From assembly GCA_009760855.2 (NCBI GenBank), contig WPIO01000222.1:192501-247500 (forward strand): DNA of 55,000 bases. Reading direction: 5' to 3'. This DNA is from Cristatella mucedo. Lineage: Eukaryota; Bryozoa; Phylactolaemata; Cristatellidae. A program made the position numbers and the translations under genes. This document shows, one piece after another, positions 1 to 11,507 of the stretch (position 1 is its first letter; each line of letters opens with the position of its first letter). The notes beneath the pieces are model-generated. The model saw only the letters and a list, made by a program, of their open reading frames with translations. It did no database searches and had not been told where the DNA came from.

Positions 1-74
1 CTAAGCAAAGTAGATATATACGGTTATATACACATATATACGTGTAGTATAAATATATATATATAAGATATTAT
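1..74. repeat. AT-rich low-complexity stretch
   Basis: The first 74 bases are mostly alternating TATA/ATAC runs with a short (TA)n core near 53-64. No gene signal is seen. Confidence 0.6.
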
Positions 75-796
75 TTATCAAACAAACACGTGTTGAGCTT
101 ATCTTCGCTTGGGTTTTCATTAAGGTAGCCATTGAACTAACCGCTATAACCCAAAACCTCAAAGCTTTTCATAAAAATGCAAACCTAATCAATACTACAG
201 CTTCATCTTCGTGCTAACCCACATACTTACAACCTCTTTCGCACTTTCTTTACTCAAAATCCTAAAACCTATGCTGATGATGAATCAGAAATGTGCATAT
301 AGATCTATGCAAACAGATACTGATGACTCAGCAAAGAAGTGGGTAGAGCTGCCTCTGTCAGAACAATGAGGCCAGAGAGGTCATACCATTTAGCTTTCCT
401 ATGCTAGCTGCACAGACGATAAGGCGTTTTTGCAGGGAGAATGGCAAAGTCGTCTGCTGCATGCGCATCCAACCTGAAGGAGGACGACGAGGCTGCTGAG
501 TGGAAGTGACTTACCGTGCCCAGCGGTGTTAGAGTCTTGCAGATTCACGTGGCTTGCCAGATCTTCGATGGCATGACGCCACCTTGCACTCATCGCATTT
601 GAGTCCCTCTGGTCCGGCATCATTTGTGGCTGCAATGTCGACCGCAGGACTACTTTGTAGGTCACTCACAATGAGCCGTCATCAATCAAACCATACCGAC
701 GAAAGCTTCAGAGCTCGGCTTTGTTTCAAGGTCACGGAGTCTTCCGACCGGCGGGCAAAGTACAGCTGATCATCTAGAGACAAAGAAGAGAACAGA
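75..796. other. Unrecognised DNA
   Basis: Two overlapping open frames of about 70-90 codons lie on opposite strands near 400-770. Neither shows a motif, signal peptide or family resemblance, so neither is called as a gene. Confidence 0.4.
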
Positions 797-872
797 GATG
801 GGAGGTTGAAACCCTAGGTCGCACGGATGGGAGGTTGAACCCGGTAGCGCGGGAGGAGGTTGAACCCTAGCC
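797..872. repeat. Three-unit minisatellite with GGAGGTTGAA core
   Basis: The core GGAGGTTGAA(A)CC occurs three times, near 801, 830 and 853. The spacers are also alike (CTAG/GGTAG then CGC/GCACG). Unit length is roughly 26-30 bases. Confidence 0.65.
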
Positions 873-3800
873 GAGGGCGGCCGCTGTCGCTGCTGCTGCG
901 TTATGCTGAGAACCGAAGCAGCTGCTTCAGCTCCACTGCAGATGCTGCACACTAGAACAATTGCAGGACTTATTATGAGGCACAGATATCAGATCGAACG
1001 ATAGAGACTTTGGAATATACGCTTTGAATGTGTCATCTGCTGGTTGGCTACACGCATGGAATTTTCGATCAGCGCGGCTTGCTAAGCATCCCACGCAAAC
1101 AACAGTGCAACCATGGCAATGCGATCAGTGAGGACTCGGCATGAGTCTCATGTTGACGCTCTCCAAGTGAGTTTCTCTCTGCTCGCCGGGTTGCTAAAGC
1201 TTCTTGCTCGTGAAGTTCACATAGAGCTCTGAAACTGATTATGCCGCTGCCTCCATCTCAGGTGCAGATCCAACCCAGAAATCTTGTCGTAAACGTAGAA
1301 GAAAGTTGTTCTATCGTGATTGCTCTCAATTGTTGTGCCCAAAAGGCCTTTGCTGCAGATGTGATAGCCGGGTTCAGCAATTAAAGATGCTCTTTTAGGC
1401 CATGATGCTGGGCAGCGGTACCATGAACTGTCATGTGTGTGATGGGTGGCAAGAAACAAAAGCCCGGACGTATCACGTAGCCGCTTTTCACTGATCCGAC
1501 GATGCAGCAGCCCAAATACACGCTGTAGGCTGCTGGGTATGAAAATTGTAGCAATGCCCGTGCCTGCTGAAGATATGGTCTCTCTCACACTGAGTAGCCG
1601 AAAATGTTGCTACCATCCGGATGCAGCTGCTTGTGTCGTCGTCATCCTTTGCGGCTGAGCAGCTCCAACGGCAGTGGGCGATCGAGTAAGCTCGAGATTA
1701 CCCTGTGCGCCAAGCAGCTTCCAGAGTCGCAGTACGACCTGGTAGCCTGTATCTTACTCTGTAACTGCACTAAGACTATGTGGTTGTTATGGCTTTAAGA
1801 GAGTTTTATGCACCAATCTTTCCTGATGTTGATGCTGCTCGGCAGTTCGACAGCGTATTCTTATGCTACAAAGGGAAAGTGAGATCAGCGCTGAGCAAGG
1901 AGGGAATTTGGTTGAAGTGAGATGGACAGGGTAGCAACGCAGGATGGCTGGAAAAAGATGTTGCCACATTTGGCAGCACAGAGCAGACGCCGTTGAGTCA
2001 GAATTGCGGAAGCGAGTTCTACTGTCTAGCACCGGCAAAGCAAAAGAAAAGCTTCTGCCCCTAACGATCTGTGTGCACAGGAATGGAACAGCTAGTGATC
2101 AAGCGCACAGGCCTGAGGGCATGAGGAGGCTGCTACTGTTTCATCAGTTTAGCATTGGTCTGAGGAAGCTAACCAGTGGTAGGACTGTTATGGGTCAGTA
2201 TTGAAACTTAATGATGAAGGTGTTGATGCCTAGTAGCCATCACAGCTAATTCAGAGAAGAACATGCCTGCTCATTCCTTTTGGATTTTAAGTTAGCCTTG
2301 AAGTCATATCCACCACCAGCTGCAGTGGAAAGTGAGTTTTTAGCCCAGCAAAGCTAAGCTCGAGCTGTTACTGAGTGTGTTGTTAATGCCACGAACTGCT
2401 GCTCTTAAGCAGCTAGCAAAGTTTTTCACACCACTGCAAGCCTATCCGTGCGTTTCTCCATCACGAATGATACGACTGTTTCCAGGCACTCTTTAGCAGC
2501 ACGACGAGGAGCCTTGTTAGCTACCGAAGTGCAGAGCTAGTGATACGAAAATGCCTCGCTGTGCCGCTGCTTATGAAAGCAGTATGCCGCGAGGGGCTGC
2601 AGTACAATACAGCCAAGGAGCGAAGTAAAGTAGTCTATCTCACGACGATAGCTAGAGCGTGACGACTCTTGGTGCCGTGTTTGGTGTCTACTACACGAGG
2701 AACATCTTGAGTACTGCGGCCATGACACATCGCGAAAAGCGAGAAAAGAGCAGCCAAGTGTGGCATCCTCAAAGTGGCAGCAATGCCGCGTGTCACGTAA
2801 CTTCACATCACCATGACTTAGGAAAAGCCTCAGCAATCTCGCTTGCAGCTTTAGCTTGTATTCAGCCAAGACTCTCTAGTGGAGTTTTTGTGACTCAGTG
2901 AAACCAGTTATATCAAGTGTCACTATGTCGAGGGTTATTTCTTCTAGCAAGCTGTTATAGGACTTGCAGTGACGGCAGCTCTCGGTGAATGTGACGCGAC
3001 CTATCATTGACCATTACGTCGCGAAATCAGCTGACCGTAGCTGCCCGGTCGCTGAACTCGTGTATATTATTAGGAAATGGACTAGACTTGTTGATCTAAT
3101 CTGACCAGAGATCACACACGTGTCCAGCTGGCCTTTTCAAAGTGTGTCAGTGAGTGTGTGCTTCTAGACACACTCTAGGCTGGCCCCACTGCGTGCCTCG
3201 ACTAGCTGCATGCCCACCTGCCGAGGGTGCCACAGGGAGTGCAGGCTTCCTGTGAGAGCGTCTGACACCTGCGTCTGCAGCCTAAGACACCCACCAGACT
3301 GCCCAACTGGAGAAAAAGCGAGTACAGGACAGGTATAGGATTGCTGAGACTCAAGCTTACAGAAATTAGCTGCTAAGAGTGCAGAGTAGAGATTAGGTGA
3401 GTCCCAGATGTGATTGATCATGGTGATGTGCATTGCAGCTACGCTCTCAAAGTGTGTTGTAAGTATTAATCGTAGCCGCACAGTTTGAGAGAGCTCTTCA
3501 GGTTCTATTCAGATAGAGGTGTCACCATCAGAATCACTCCCCCATCTCCAGCCAACTGATTTGCTAGTGCAGAATGCCGGAAAAGTCGAGGATTGTCGAC
3601 CGCATCAAATCAGAGCCTGACTAGTCTGGTAAACTGATGTGAGATGACGCCATGCACAGCTACAGGAAGTGCTTTCGAAGCAGAGTCTGCAAAAGTTCTT
3701 CTTGTAGCATGTGAGTCACTCGATTTGGCAGCCTAATGAGTGCCGAGTCGAACGTTGACAAATATGCTAGGCTGTTAGTTACAATAATGCCACAGCAGGC

Positions 3801-4035
3801 TTTGAATGTAGGTGTGAAGAGCAGCTGAGATGGTGGCCCGCTGGGAAGTCAGCCACCTTCTGACTGCAGTATTACAGTATGAAGCTCCTGAATTATAATC
3901 GCTAACAACTGATTGGGCGAGAATCGATATTTAGGCCGAGGCTGCATACTGAAAGTTGCATGAATAGCGCGAAGTTGTGGACCCAGAGAGTTGGCCTTGC
4001 ATGTGAAATAAAAATAATAACATAATATCAGACAC
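873..4035. other. Unrecognised DNA, about 3.2 kb
   Basis: Read on both strands. Open frames stay below about 125 codons (for example 1217-1588 minus, 2537-2869 minus, 3164-3481 minus). Their translations have no recognisable domain and overlap one another in opposite frames. No microsatellite or repeat copy found elsewhere in the window was seen here. Confidence 0.4.
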
Positions 4036-4115
4036 ATAATAATGCACTTGATAGCACCATCAGTGAACTAATCTCTGTATGGCTTTACATTTTGCTGCAA
4101 GAGTAAATGCAGAGT
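4036..4115 (-). repeat. Solo 3' tail of LINE A/SINE type
   Basis: On the minus strand this follows the pattern of the LINE A 3' end: a 'gcaaaatgtaaag' box, a stretch ending in 'agttcactga', then 'gtgctatcaagtgcattatta'-like sequence. No LINE coding sequence is attached, so it is a strongly 5'-truncated copy or a SINE tail. Confidence 0.5.
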
Positions 4116-4277
4116 GGAATAGTGAGTGAACCATGCTTGATGAAACCCAGCAAAATGAATAGCGATGGTTGCAAATAGGGTGACATGCATGCATGGTCTA
4201 GCATGGAGAAAGGTGCAGCTGAAGGACGAACACTGAGTTGTATGCTAGGTCATGGAGTCCTGCGTATCTTTGAAGCC

Positions 4278-4352
4278 AGTGTGTGTCTGTGTGTGTGTAT
4301 GTGTGTAAGTCTGTGTGTGTGTGTGTGTGCATGCAGTGTGTGTGTGTGTGCT
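4278..4352. repeat. (TG)n microsatellite, interrupted
   Basis: Imperfect TG dinucleotide run with a few substitutions. Confidence 0.9.
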
Positions 4353-4382
4353 TGTATTGCTAAACAGCAAAAGGCTTGAGCA

Positions 4383-4560
4383 CTCAGGAACACAGACCGA
4401 ACTCAACAACGTTTAATCTACTCTTCTGCAGGCGTTAATCTAACCGGAGCGCCCTGTCGTACTGCCACGAGAACGCTGGGCTCCTGTTGGCCAGGAGACA
4501 GTGCTAGCACCACCTGGCAAGTAACCCCGCCCTCGATCGATTGGTCAGTCAAGGTCGAGA
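4383..4560 (-). mobile_element. Possible LTR fragment
   Basis: On the minus strand a GATTAAA polyadenylation-like signal near 4414-4420 is followed by sequence resembling the R/U5 part of retrotransposon LTRs (TTGTTGAGTTC, then GTCTGTGTTCC). A GC-rich stretch precedes it. No second LTR, primer-binding site or pol gene was found nearby, so this is only a suggestion. Confidence 0.2.
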
Positions 4561-5972
4561 GTCTCACCTAATACCGGCAGACGTGGTGTGATGCCGTATA
4601 TGAAAGATGGCACTGGCGCGTATGCCGGCTTTATGCAGCTCTATTGATCTTGACCATGTGCCGCACATGAAGCAGCATGGCTGTTTCTAAAAGATGGTAA
4701 CCCTAGGTCAGTGTCAAAACGATCGCCTTCTCGGGGTAGGCGCTGCATGGATGAGTTATGGATTACGCGTACAGGTATACTCTTCCTCGCTTGTTGCGCA
4801 CGTCACTTATCGGTTTATAGTGGCATCCTTTCTCTTAGTGCATGGCTAGCCATGCATTTCTCTCACTGATTCCCTCGAAGGACAAGACCAGAGCGTCATG
4901 GCTGCAGCGGCTCCCTAACCAGCACAAAAGCCCGAGACTCCTCTGAACGACTTGGCTTTGGAGCATTGCCCTAGCTGCGAGGATAGCTCAACGTCAGAGC
5001 TTTCACTGGCCACAACCTTACATATACAAGAGCTCCTCGATGATAGTGTAACAGACAACGAAAATACAAACATGCATTAGTGGCCTGACTGTGTGGTGCT
5101 ACATCAATGGCTAACTAGCAAACACGCTGTGCAGCATATATTAGTGTCAGGCTGCTGGCACAGCAGCAGACAGCCAGAGACACACTGAAACAGCTGCCCG
5201 CTTATCAGTCAGCTGATGACGGACACGTTTTCGTGGGTGCTTTAGGAGCTGCACAAGAGCTGGCCAGTTTTATTCTGAAGTGGCTGGAGCTCACTGCAAG
5301 TTCTTTGCACTGCATAGCTGTTGCTACAACGCCTCCAAATAAACTCTCAGATCGGCAACCTAAATTTGTCCATGGTTACAGGCATGGATTAGCCACATTT
5401 AAAGGAACTGGCACTCATCCCTGCAGTGTAATTGACAGTGGATTAGTTATTATTAATTTTTATCTAATTCGATCCCGTCGGCTCACATCCACATCCTTCT
5501 ATAGTGTATGGCTAGCTGAAGGTCTGTCTCTAGCTTAGGCAATGCAATCGCTACAACAGAGAGACCACGCCCATTTCAAAGCTCCCCAAACACCACCTTC
5601 TCTATGTAGGCTTGGCAGGAAGCACCGTCGTAGGGATGGCTTTTCGGACCTTCGAGCTTGGTTGGAGCTCCTTCAAAAATCTATGACACCGCTCTGTGTA
5701 TTCTGCTGTCTTGTCAGAGCAGCCGTGATCTGTACTGTGTACATTTTTGTGGCGATATACTTAACGAAACACAATCGTCAAAGCTTGCTAATGCTAATAA
5801 GAGCCCAAAACTATAGATCTAAGTATAATGAATGTGCTTTGCCTTACTAAAAGTGCTTTACATTTTGACAGTATTAGGCCCAGCTGAGGGACTACTTTCT
5901 CGGATATGGCGATCGACTATAGCAGTGGAAGAGTGGCTAAGAAAGGCCCATAGGGCACGTGAACACGCACAT
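4561..5972. other. Unrecognised DNA with two adjacent plus-strand open frames
   Basis: Frames of 101 codons (5233-5538) and 102 codons (5542-5850) lie almost end to end on the plus strand in different frames. The second has a hydrophobic run rich in V, C and I near its middle. Neither resembles a family I know. They could be exon remnants or chance frames. Confidence 0.25.
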
Positions 5973-6034
5973 AGAGAGAGAGAGAGAGAGAGGAGAGTGA
6001 GAGAGAGAGAGTTGAGCGAGAGAGAGAGAGAAAT

Positions 6035-6113
<79 letters not shown>
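5973..6113. repeat. (GA)n microsatellite
   Basis: About 140 bases of AG dinucleotides with a few GG, TGAG and AAAT interruptions. All frames across it are open and low-complexity (SLSLSL or RERERE), which is not evidence for a protein. Confidence 0.95.
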
Positions 6114-6189
6114 GAAAGAGGAAACCTCCGATCTGAAGGATCAGCATTATATACATGCACGCACAAAGCATGCACTTAAAAAGAAAACT

Positions 6190-6760
6190 TTGCTGACATG
6201 CTTCTAACGCGACCTTCGCTGGTCTGTCAGTGCATGTGTCTAGGACGAGGGCTAGGCAGCTGCCGCTCCCGGAGGATGCATGTGACGCACGGCCATTGCT
6301 CACGTGCTCGGTATGTGCAGCACCAGCTCTGCAAGCACCACCGAGCATATTCTGCCTCACCTGTCTCCACGAGTACTGGTGCGAGGCTGTTTGAGGTGTT
6401 TGCTGGCCGCGGCCTCTCCACCACCTCGTGTGCTGGAGACCACCTCAGCTGTCTTGCTGGCGTTCCTCGCATCGCTGGCTGGTCGCCGCCTTGCAGCAGT
6501 TCACCAACCCCTGTCTTGCTAGTGTGTTTTGCTGCCGCCGCCGTCTCGCTCGCATTTGCCAACACCGCTGTTCTCGGCTCGGCGGCGTGCCTCAGACGGG
6601 CACTGACGCCTCTGTGTGCGCCGAGGGCTCTCCGGGTACTGACGGCTCCACAGAAAAGCAAAACGTCATGTGCCGGCGTTGGCCGCACGCAATCGTTTCG
6701 AAAGTCCTGCCGCAGTCACGAAAGCCCTTAGTCCTCACGCACCGCTTCTGGAAGACTTGA
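6190..6760 (+). other. GC-rich block with overlapping open frames
   Basis: This block is clearly richer in G and C than its surroundings and is open on both strands: 177 codons at 6198-6731 plus, 110 codons at 6428-6760 plus, 153 codons at 6227-6688 minus. The plus-strand translation is rich in A, S, L, R and C. The minus-strand one is rich in A, R and T. High GC alone lengthens open frames, so coding is not shown. No domain is recognised. It may be a decayed gene, a CpG-rich segment or transferred DNA. Confidence 0.3.
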
Positions 6761-6794
6761 AGTATTCATGAATGCACCGGCTGCAAGGAACACG

Positions 6795-6802
6795 TATATA
6801 TA

Positions 6803-6838
<36 letters not shown>
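6795..6838. repeat. (TA)n microsatellite
   Basis: About 44 bases of TA dinucleotides with one TT slip. Confidence 0.95.
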
Positions 6839-6840
<2 letters not shown>

Positions 6841-7604
6841 TTGCCACATAGATGGGTCAAAGCCTTTCTCGCTGCATCCGCGGATAGTCCGCGCCCGAGT
6901 TGAGCAGTCAGCTTTGCCACATTCGTTTCCGACGTGGTGGTACCCCAGCGGCATTTTTACACGGGCCACACAGTTGACCCCGCCGAATAGCTTGTAGATA
7001 ATTATTGCTCTCCCAACCGAGTACGTACTCAGAAGCAGCCAGAACACCGAAGCTGGCTCACAGGAATGTGTATTTTCGTAGGCGCAGCCAGCACTGCCTA
7101 AGCACAATCGTTTCGCCCTAGGCCGGCATTCCCATCGCCCTCACTCTCTTCCAGCCACAACTCATCCCGTGAGTTGCGGGTAGGACAAAGCCGGCCTGCA
7201 TCTAAACCACAGCCCCAGACCAAAGCCTGAGCCACCGGCTTGTCCCTAGGCCACAGCCACCACCTGTCAGACCCTGGGTTTGTTTAGGGCACAACCGGTC
7301 TGCCTGCACTGGTCGAGTGCCTGCATTTCCCATCAAGAAACGTAGTCGTTTTCTAGCCAGTTCACGGAGGGCTTTAAAGGAAGCGTGATCAATAGCTTTA
7401 GTTTTGGTAAGCCGGAAAAGTTATCGCCTCGCTTGCCTGAACTTCGCTCAGGGGGCTTTACATTCACCCCCCCCCCTGAGTGGCTTAGCCGTGATCAGCC
7501 CGAAAATGAGCTGCCTTGAAGATCAAATTAGCTTTGCGCAGCTCGCCTAAGCGTTGCCCGGTTTGAATTAGTTTTGGTTGGTCATTAAAACCTACCTTGG
7601 TACC
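6839..7604. other. Unrecognised DNA
   Basis: Between about 7100 and 7320 short words such as CCACAGCC and GCCGGC(C)TG recur loosely, suggesting a degenerate GC-rich repeat. A C-run lies at about 7468-7477. No gene was recognised. Confidence 0.35.
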
Positions 7605-7695
7605 TTTTAACAGCAAATGTTAAGTACCTATAAATGAGTTCTCTGAGAGCAAGAGCACTATAACACATTTATTACTACTATTATTATTACATTAT
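7605..7695 (+). repeat. Solo 3' tail of LINE A/SINE type
   Basis: Matches the LINE A 3' end: 'cagcaaatgttaagtacct', 'gagttctctgag', 'gcactataacaca', then (ATT)n. There is no coding part. Confidence 0.65.
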
Positions 7696-7802
7696 TATCT
7701 CTCTTTCTCTCTCTCCCTCCATGGACAGTCTTCCTCCTAATGCACAGAAGTGCCCCCGGTCTGTTTGTTTCTCTCTCCCTCGACCATTCGATTGAGTTTC
7801 CT

Positions 7803-7880
7803 TTGCAGTAATTGTAAAGCTCATAGAAAGAGATTAAGTTTTCTGAGAATGCTTCACCCGATTAACAATTATTTTCATCT
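7803..7880 (+). repeat. Second solo 3' tail, diverged
   Basis: Shows 'ttgcagtaattgtaaagct', 'agagattaagttttctgag' and an ATT-rich end. The order is that of the LINE A 3' end. It lies about 200 bases from another tail in the same orientation. Confidence 0.5.
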
Positions 7881-7917
7881 TCCCTTTGTCACTCTGTCCC
7901 CCCCAGTCTCTCTGTTT

Positions 7918-8020
7918 GTCTCTGTCTCTGTATCCGTCTGTGTCTTTCTCCCTCTCTCTCTCTCTCTCTCTAGCTCTAAGTCTCGTGTCTCTCTCTCTCT
8001 CTCTATATATATATATCCTC

Positions 8021-8086
<66 letters not shown>

Positions 8087-8090
8087 CTGG
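7918..8090. repeat. (TC)n/(TCTG)n microsatellite
   Basis: Pyrimidine-rich dinucleotide run with a short (TA)n insert at about 8003-8015. Long LS-type frames here are artefacts of the repeat. Confidence 0.95.
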
Positions 8091-8689
8091 TCTTTCCCTA
8101 TCTGGTGCCTTTCTGCCTCTCTTGATGAGTGGTACGTATGTCTTTCTTACGCCTGTAGATTGGGAAGCTCTGGCTGCTTTACTGCGATTGAGGTTGAGGC
8201 TTCGGAGGCTCTTCGTCTTTGTGCGCGTTGCTGTGGTCCCACTGAGGACGAATTATACGTGTTGCTGAGCAACTCCTCTTGGTTGCCAGTAGCCCATGCA
8301 ACTGAATAGTCAGCCCTTCAAGCAAGCGGATGGGTAAAAGATAGTTGCCCCCCCATCCATCAGATCGCTGGCCAGTCTCCTGAAAAATCGGATGATCTGG
8401 CTGTGAACATGCATGCCGAGCTACAATTTCATTGGACATGCTAGGACTCAGCAGAAAACTGTTCAGCCTTCTCTACTGAAAAAATTGTGCACATTAATTC
8501 CTCCATTAAGCCCCCTCCGACTAAAGCAATCGCGGTTCCATAACCTGTGACCCTCCTTATAATGTTCTCCGAGGTTTATGCATGCTATGTGGCTACCTTA
8601 ATAAGGTATAGCAAAAAAGAGCTCGTCTCCTGCTGACTGACCTATATCCTCATCTATGTGGTCTTAACTAGCAGACAAACTTAGCCTTG
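8091..8689. other. Unrecognised DNA
   Basis: No open frame of interest and no repeat match seen. Short A/T and C runs only. Confidence 0.35.
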
Positions 8690-9420
8690 CCATAACCAAG
8701 ATTTGTAATGCTTCTTTTGGAAAGGGAGGTCGTCCCCAAGTCCTTCGAATCGGCAATCGTTTGACCCACTGTTAAAAAGCACGGATTAGACACAAAGGTC
8801 CTGGACTGACAAAGAAAGCTATTAGGCAACTGCAGCAGACTATGAATATGGCTGCAAGGCTTGTGTTCAAGTCCCAGCGGTTTGAGCACGTGTCTCCTTT
8901 ACTAGGATGGATGCCGGTTGAGCAACGGATACAGAGCAAAGTTCTTACGCTGACCCACAAGGCCCGCCACGGCTTGGCTCCTTTGTACCTAGGTGAACTG
9001 CTGCATCCGTTTCAGCCTTTTTACGCCCTCGGGTCTTGTGTGGACAATAAATTAGCTGTTACATTCTTCCGCTTAAAGAACGTTGGCAACAGAAGCTTTA
9101 ACTCTGCAGATCCCAGTCTGTGGAAGTCGCTTCCACAATTCTTATTCAACGACAACTACTCTCCTGCTGCCGACTATGGCTCATCCTTTTCAGCGGTCCT
9201 GAGCTGCTATTTCCATGCTACTCACTAGCTCAACTGCTCTCTTGACTCTGCTATGCTTCCCACTTTCTCTTGGTTGCGTTAGACGAAGTCTGTGGGCAAC
9301 CGAATGCGTACTAAAGCCACCTAGGCTTTGAGTGCGCCATACAAAACTTTCCTGCGTAATACCGACATGGTCTTTAGAACTTCGTGGAGTTAAAAAAACG
9401 GAGACACGTTACATTACATT
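8690..9420 (+). mobile_element. LINE family B, C-terminal and 3' UTR fragment
   Basis: The open frame 8842-9228 (128 codons), together with codons just upstream in the same frame, reads as the C-terminal end of a CR1/L2-type LINE ORF2. It has the blocks N-x-A-A-R-L-V, then P-V-E-Q-R-I-x-x-K-V-L, then A-P-L-Y-L-x-E-L, and ends with S-L-W-K-S-L-P-Q, the hallmark close of these proteins. The reverse-transcriptase catalytic part is missing, as expected for 5' truncation. The frame upstream of 8842 has a stop at about 8772. After the stop at 9226 comes a 3' UTR of about 190 bases ending near 9407-9421 in repeated ACATT, unlike the (ATT)n tail of LINE A. Related 3' ends lie at 36.96-37.24 kb (plus) and 46.42-46.58 kb (minus). 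Confidence 0.75.
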
Positions 9421-10383
9421 ACAGTTGTCAGGGAAAAATGTTTTTCGGGCTAACGATTTGCCGTAAAAATGATACATTTGTATTAACGTGTTGCTAGCTT
9501 TGCAGTTGTGTCTATCAAAACAGTTCGTGAGGACGAGAGACGTATTTTAATGCATTAATATGCTACTGAATCCATTCGATACAAAACTCATATTAACGGC
9601 TCCTTAAGCAATAACAAAGAATAACCAAGAGTTACTGCCATGATACTGGGAAGAGTAGTTTTGCCTCAAGTTCGCCGCTGATTTACCAGTGCAGTGCTCT
9701 ACTAATACAGTTATCGAGACTTTGTTCTTCTCACTTTTTAAATTAAGTTGGCTATCTTGATTTTGTCTCCTATCAACGGTTCCGACAACGTTTGCCGTTT
9801 TATGCTATAGTCGTCTTCAGCGTTACTGGTAGCTCTTCTGCAGCTTGGAGAACGCTTATCGGTGGCCGTATTGATGGCTCATATGCAGCAGTACCTACGG
9901 CTCATATGCTGCTTCACAAATGGCTTTATTTGAGCCTTACAGACATTTGCAGTTTACATACAGATAAATCGGAGTTAGCTGAGCACATTTGAGGCACATG
10001 ATGGTTTTAACTTTATTTCACCCACTAATCGTAGCTCTGACACTCCTAAATACATAAACAGCCATCCTAAGATGTTTAGATTTCACCTTGGAACAAGTAG
10101 AAATGTGCTATCGCTGGTCATAATTGGCCCTAGATTGTACATGCCAAAATAGATTAGTAGCAGTTTGAGTATTAGAAGCATGCATTTTCACAATCTTTAG
10201 TGCTTCAAGGCTGTAAAAGCTATTCGTCATTAGACAATCTTTGGTCAAACAATGTCAAAGATGTGAGCGGCTATGATGGCCTTGTAATCTTGCTTGGAGT
10301 GAGGTATTATGTAATATATTTAGTGTACTTTTGGGCATCTACTTCGTCGTAAAAGCTACTTCTGTGCTTTCTGCACTCTTACC
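9421..10383. other. Unrecognised AT-rich DNA
   Basis: One 66-codon frame at 9792-9992 has no recognisable features. No repeat copy seen. Confidence 0.35.
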
Positions 10384-10914
10384 ATGGCAGCAATTTTGAG
10401 GCGAAAGAAACTGCGACGTTTTGCAACACTTTTGGCATACAAAAGACGTAAACCACGCTTTACCATCCACAGGGCCATGGCATATTGGAAAAAAACCAAC
10501 CGAACACTAGCTACCATGCTGCACACCTTGTTTCTACAGTCAGCCCGGCAGTGGGTCATCCTCCTTTGCTTTTGTTCGCTTATCGTATGGCTCGGCATCA
10601 AGTTATGGGCTTTAGCCCCTTGGAGCTCATGTTTTGCCACGAGCCGCAGTGCCTCGATAACCTTGTGGAGAGCATTAAATGTACAGGTACTACACTTGCA
10701 GCGTATTGCCAGTCACTTATTAAAAAGCTCGCCGAATTCCGAGAGCTATTTGATGCGAAGCTGGCTCAAAGTGCTGAAAAAGCTCAGCGCCACCGGCTAC
10801 CTAAAACACCGCCTGCTCATCGTTCCGGAGATCCGGTGTAGCTGTGATATAGCTGACCGAGGCACAAGCTCGCACAACGATGGCTCGGCGGCCGGAGAGT
10901 GGAAGCGGTTCTAG
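10384..10914 (+). pseudogene. Ty3/gypsy integrase remnant (end of core domain)
   Basis: Two overlapping plus-strand frames cover this stretch. In frame 10485-10841 (118 codons) residues about 26-60 contain LLFAYR-x-A-R-H followed by G-F-S-P-x-E-L-M-F, the conserved end of the integrase catalytic core in Ty3/gypsy elements. The next part resembles the linker before the C-terminal domain (L-V-E-S-I-K, then E-x-R-E-L-F-D-A-K), and it stops just after G-D-P-V. The other frame (10384-10914, 176 codons) opens with a very basic segment (RRKKLRR, YKRRKPR) and has no family match. The catalytic D,D residues are absent, the frame is short and a stop follows at once, so this is a decayed fragment. Reverse transcriptase and protease were not found in the adjacent sequence. 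Confidence 0.7.
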
Positions 10915-11189
10915 GACCGTTCACCTTGCACATGATTAACGACACCGGCCACCGGAATGTCGTTCATCTGGATTAAGATGCGAGTTCCAAGACTACAAAA
11001 GCCTACCCTCGACGTGACGCTAGAGTGAATTGAACCCAAACGAGGTGCTTCGACAGAGGCTTCGAATGCTGGCTCGGGGCAACAGCCTGCCAAGGAAGAT
11101 AAGAATGCCGGGAAAATGAAGCCCCAAGTTTTGGACCAAGAGCGCCGCCCCCTTGTCAGGCTGGAGGAGTGTGGGGTTTATAGACATTC

Positions 11190-11327
11190 TATGGGGAGAA
11201 GTTAAGATGTGTGAGCCTGCTGCTTCTGCTTTGCAATTAATGCAGCAGCAGCAGGCCACCAACGTTCACCCCATCTGCAGCAGGTGGGTGAGTAATTGAC
11301 TCGGGGCAACTTCCTCTCTCTCTCTCC

Positions 11328-11361
<34 letters not shown>

Positions 11362-11507
11362 ATGATGTAAGAAAGTGGCCTACCACAGATGCACTCCCCT
11401 ATCTGTGACGAGTCAGCCAGCCAGCTCGTATGTGTACTCCCTGAGAGAATAAAGATTGAGTCTCGTTTAAAGCTCGTGTTCATGCGTTATCTCCCTGAGA
11501 CTCTCCA
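11190..11507 (+). mobile_element. Putative 3' LTR of the gypsy remnant
   Basis: This lies downstream of the integrase piece in the same orientation. A purine-rich run (ATGGGGAGAAG, 11190-11200) could be the polypurine tract. The stretch from about 11210 starts TGTGAGCC, carries an AATAAA at about 11448-11453, then a TTGAGTCTCG-type R/U5 stretch, and ends near 11507 at TCTCCA. A (CT)n tract sits inside it. Without a partner LTR the ends cannot be fixed. Confidence 0.35.
11313..11361. repeat. (CT)n microsatellite
   Basis: CT dinucleotides with a CCC and a TTT interruption, inside the LTR-like stretch. Confidence 0.95.
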
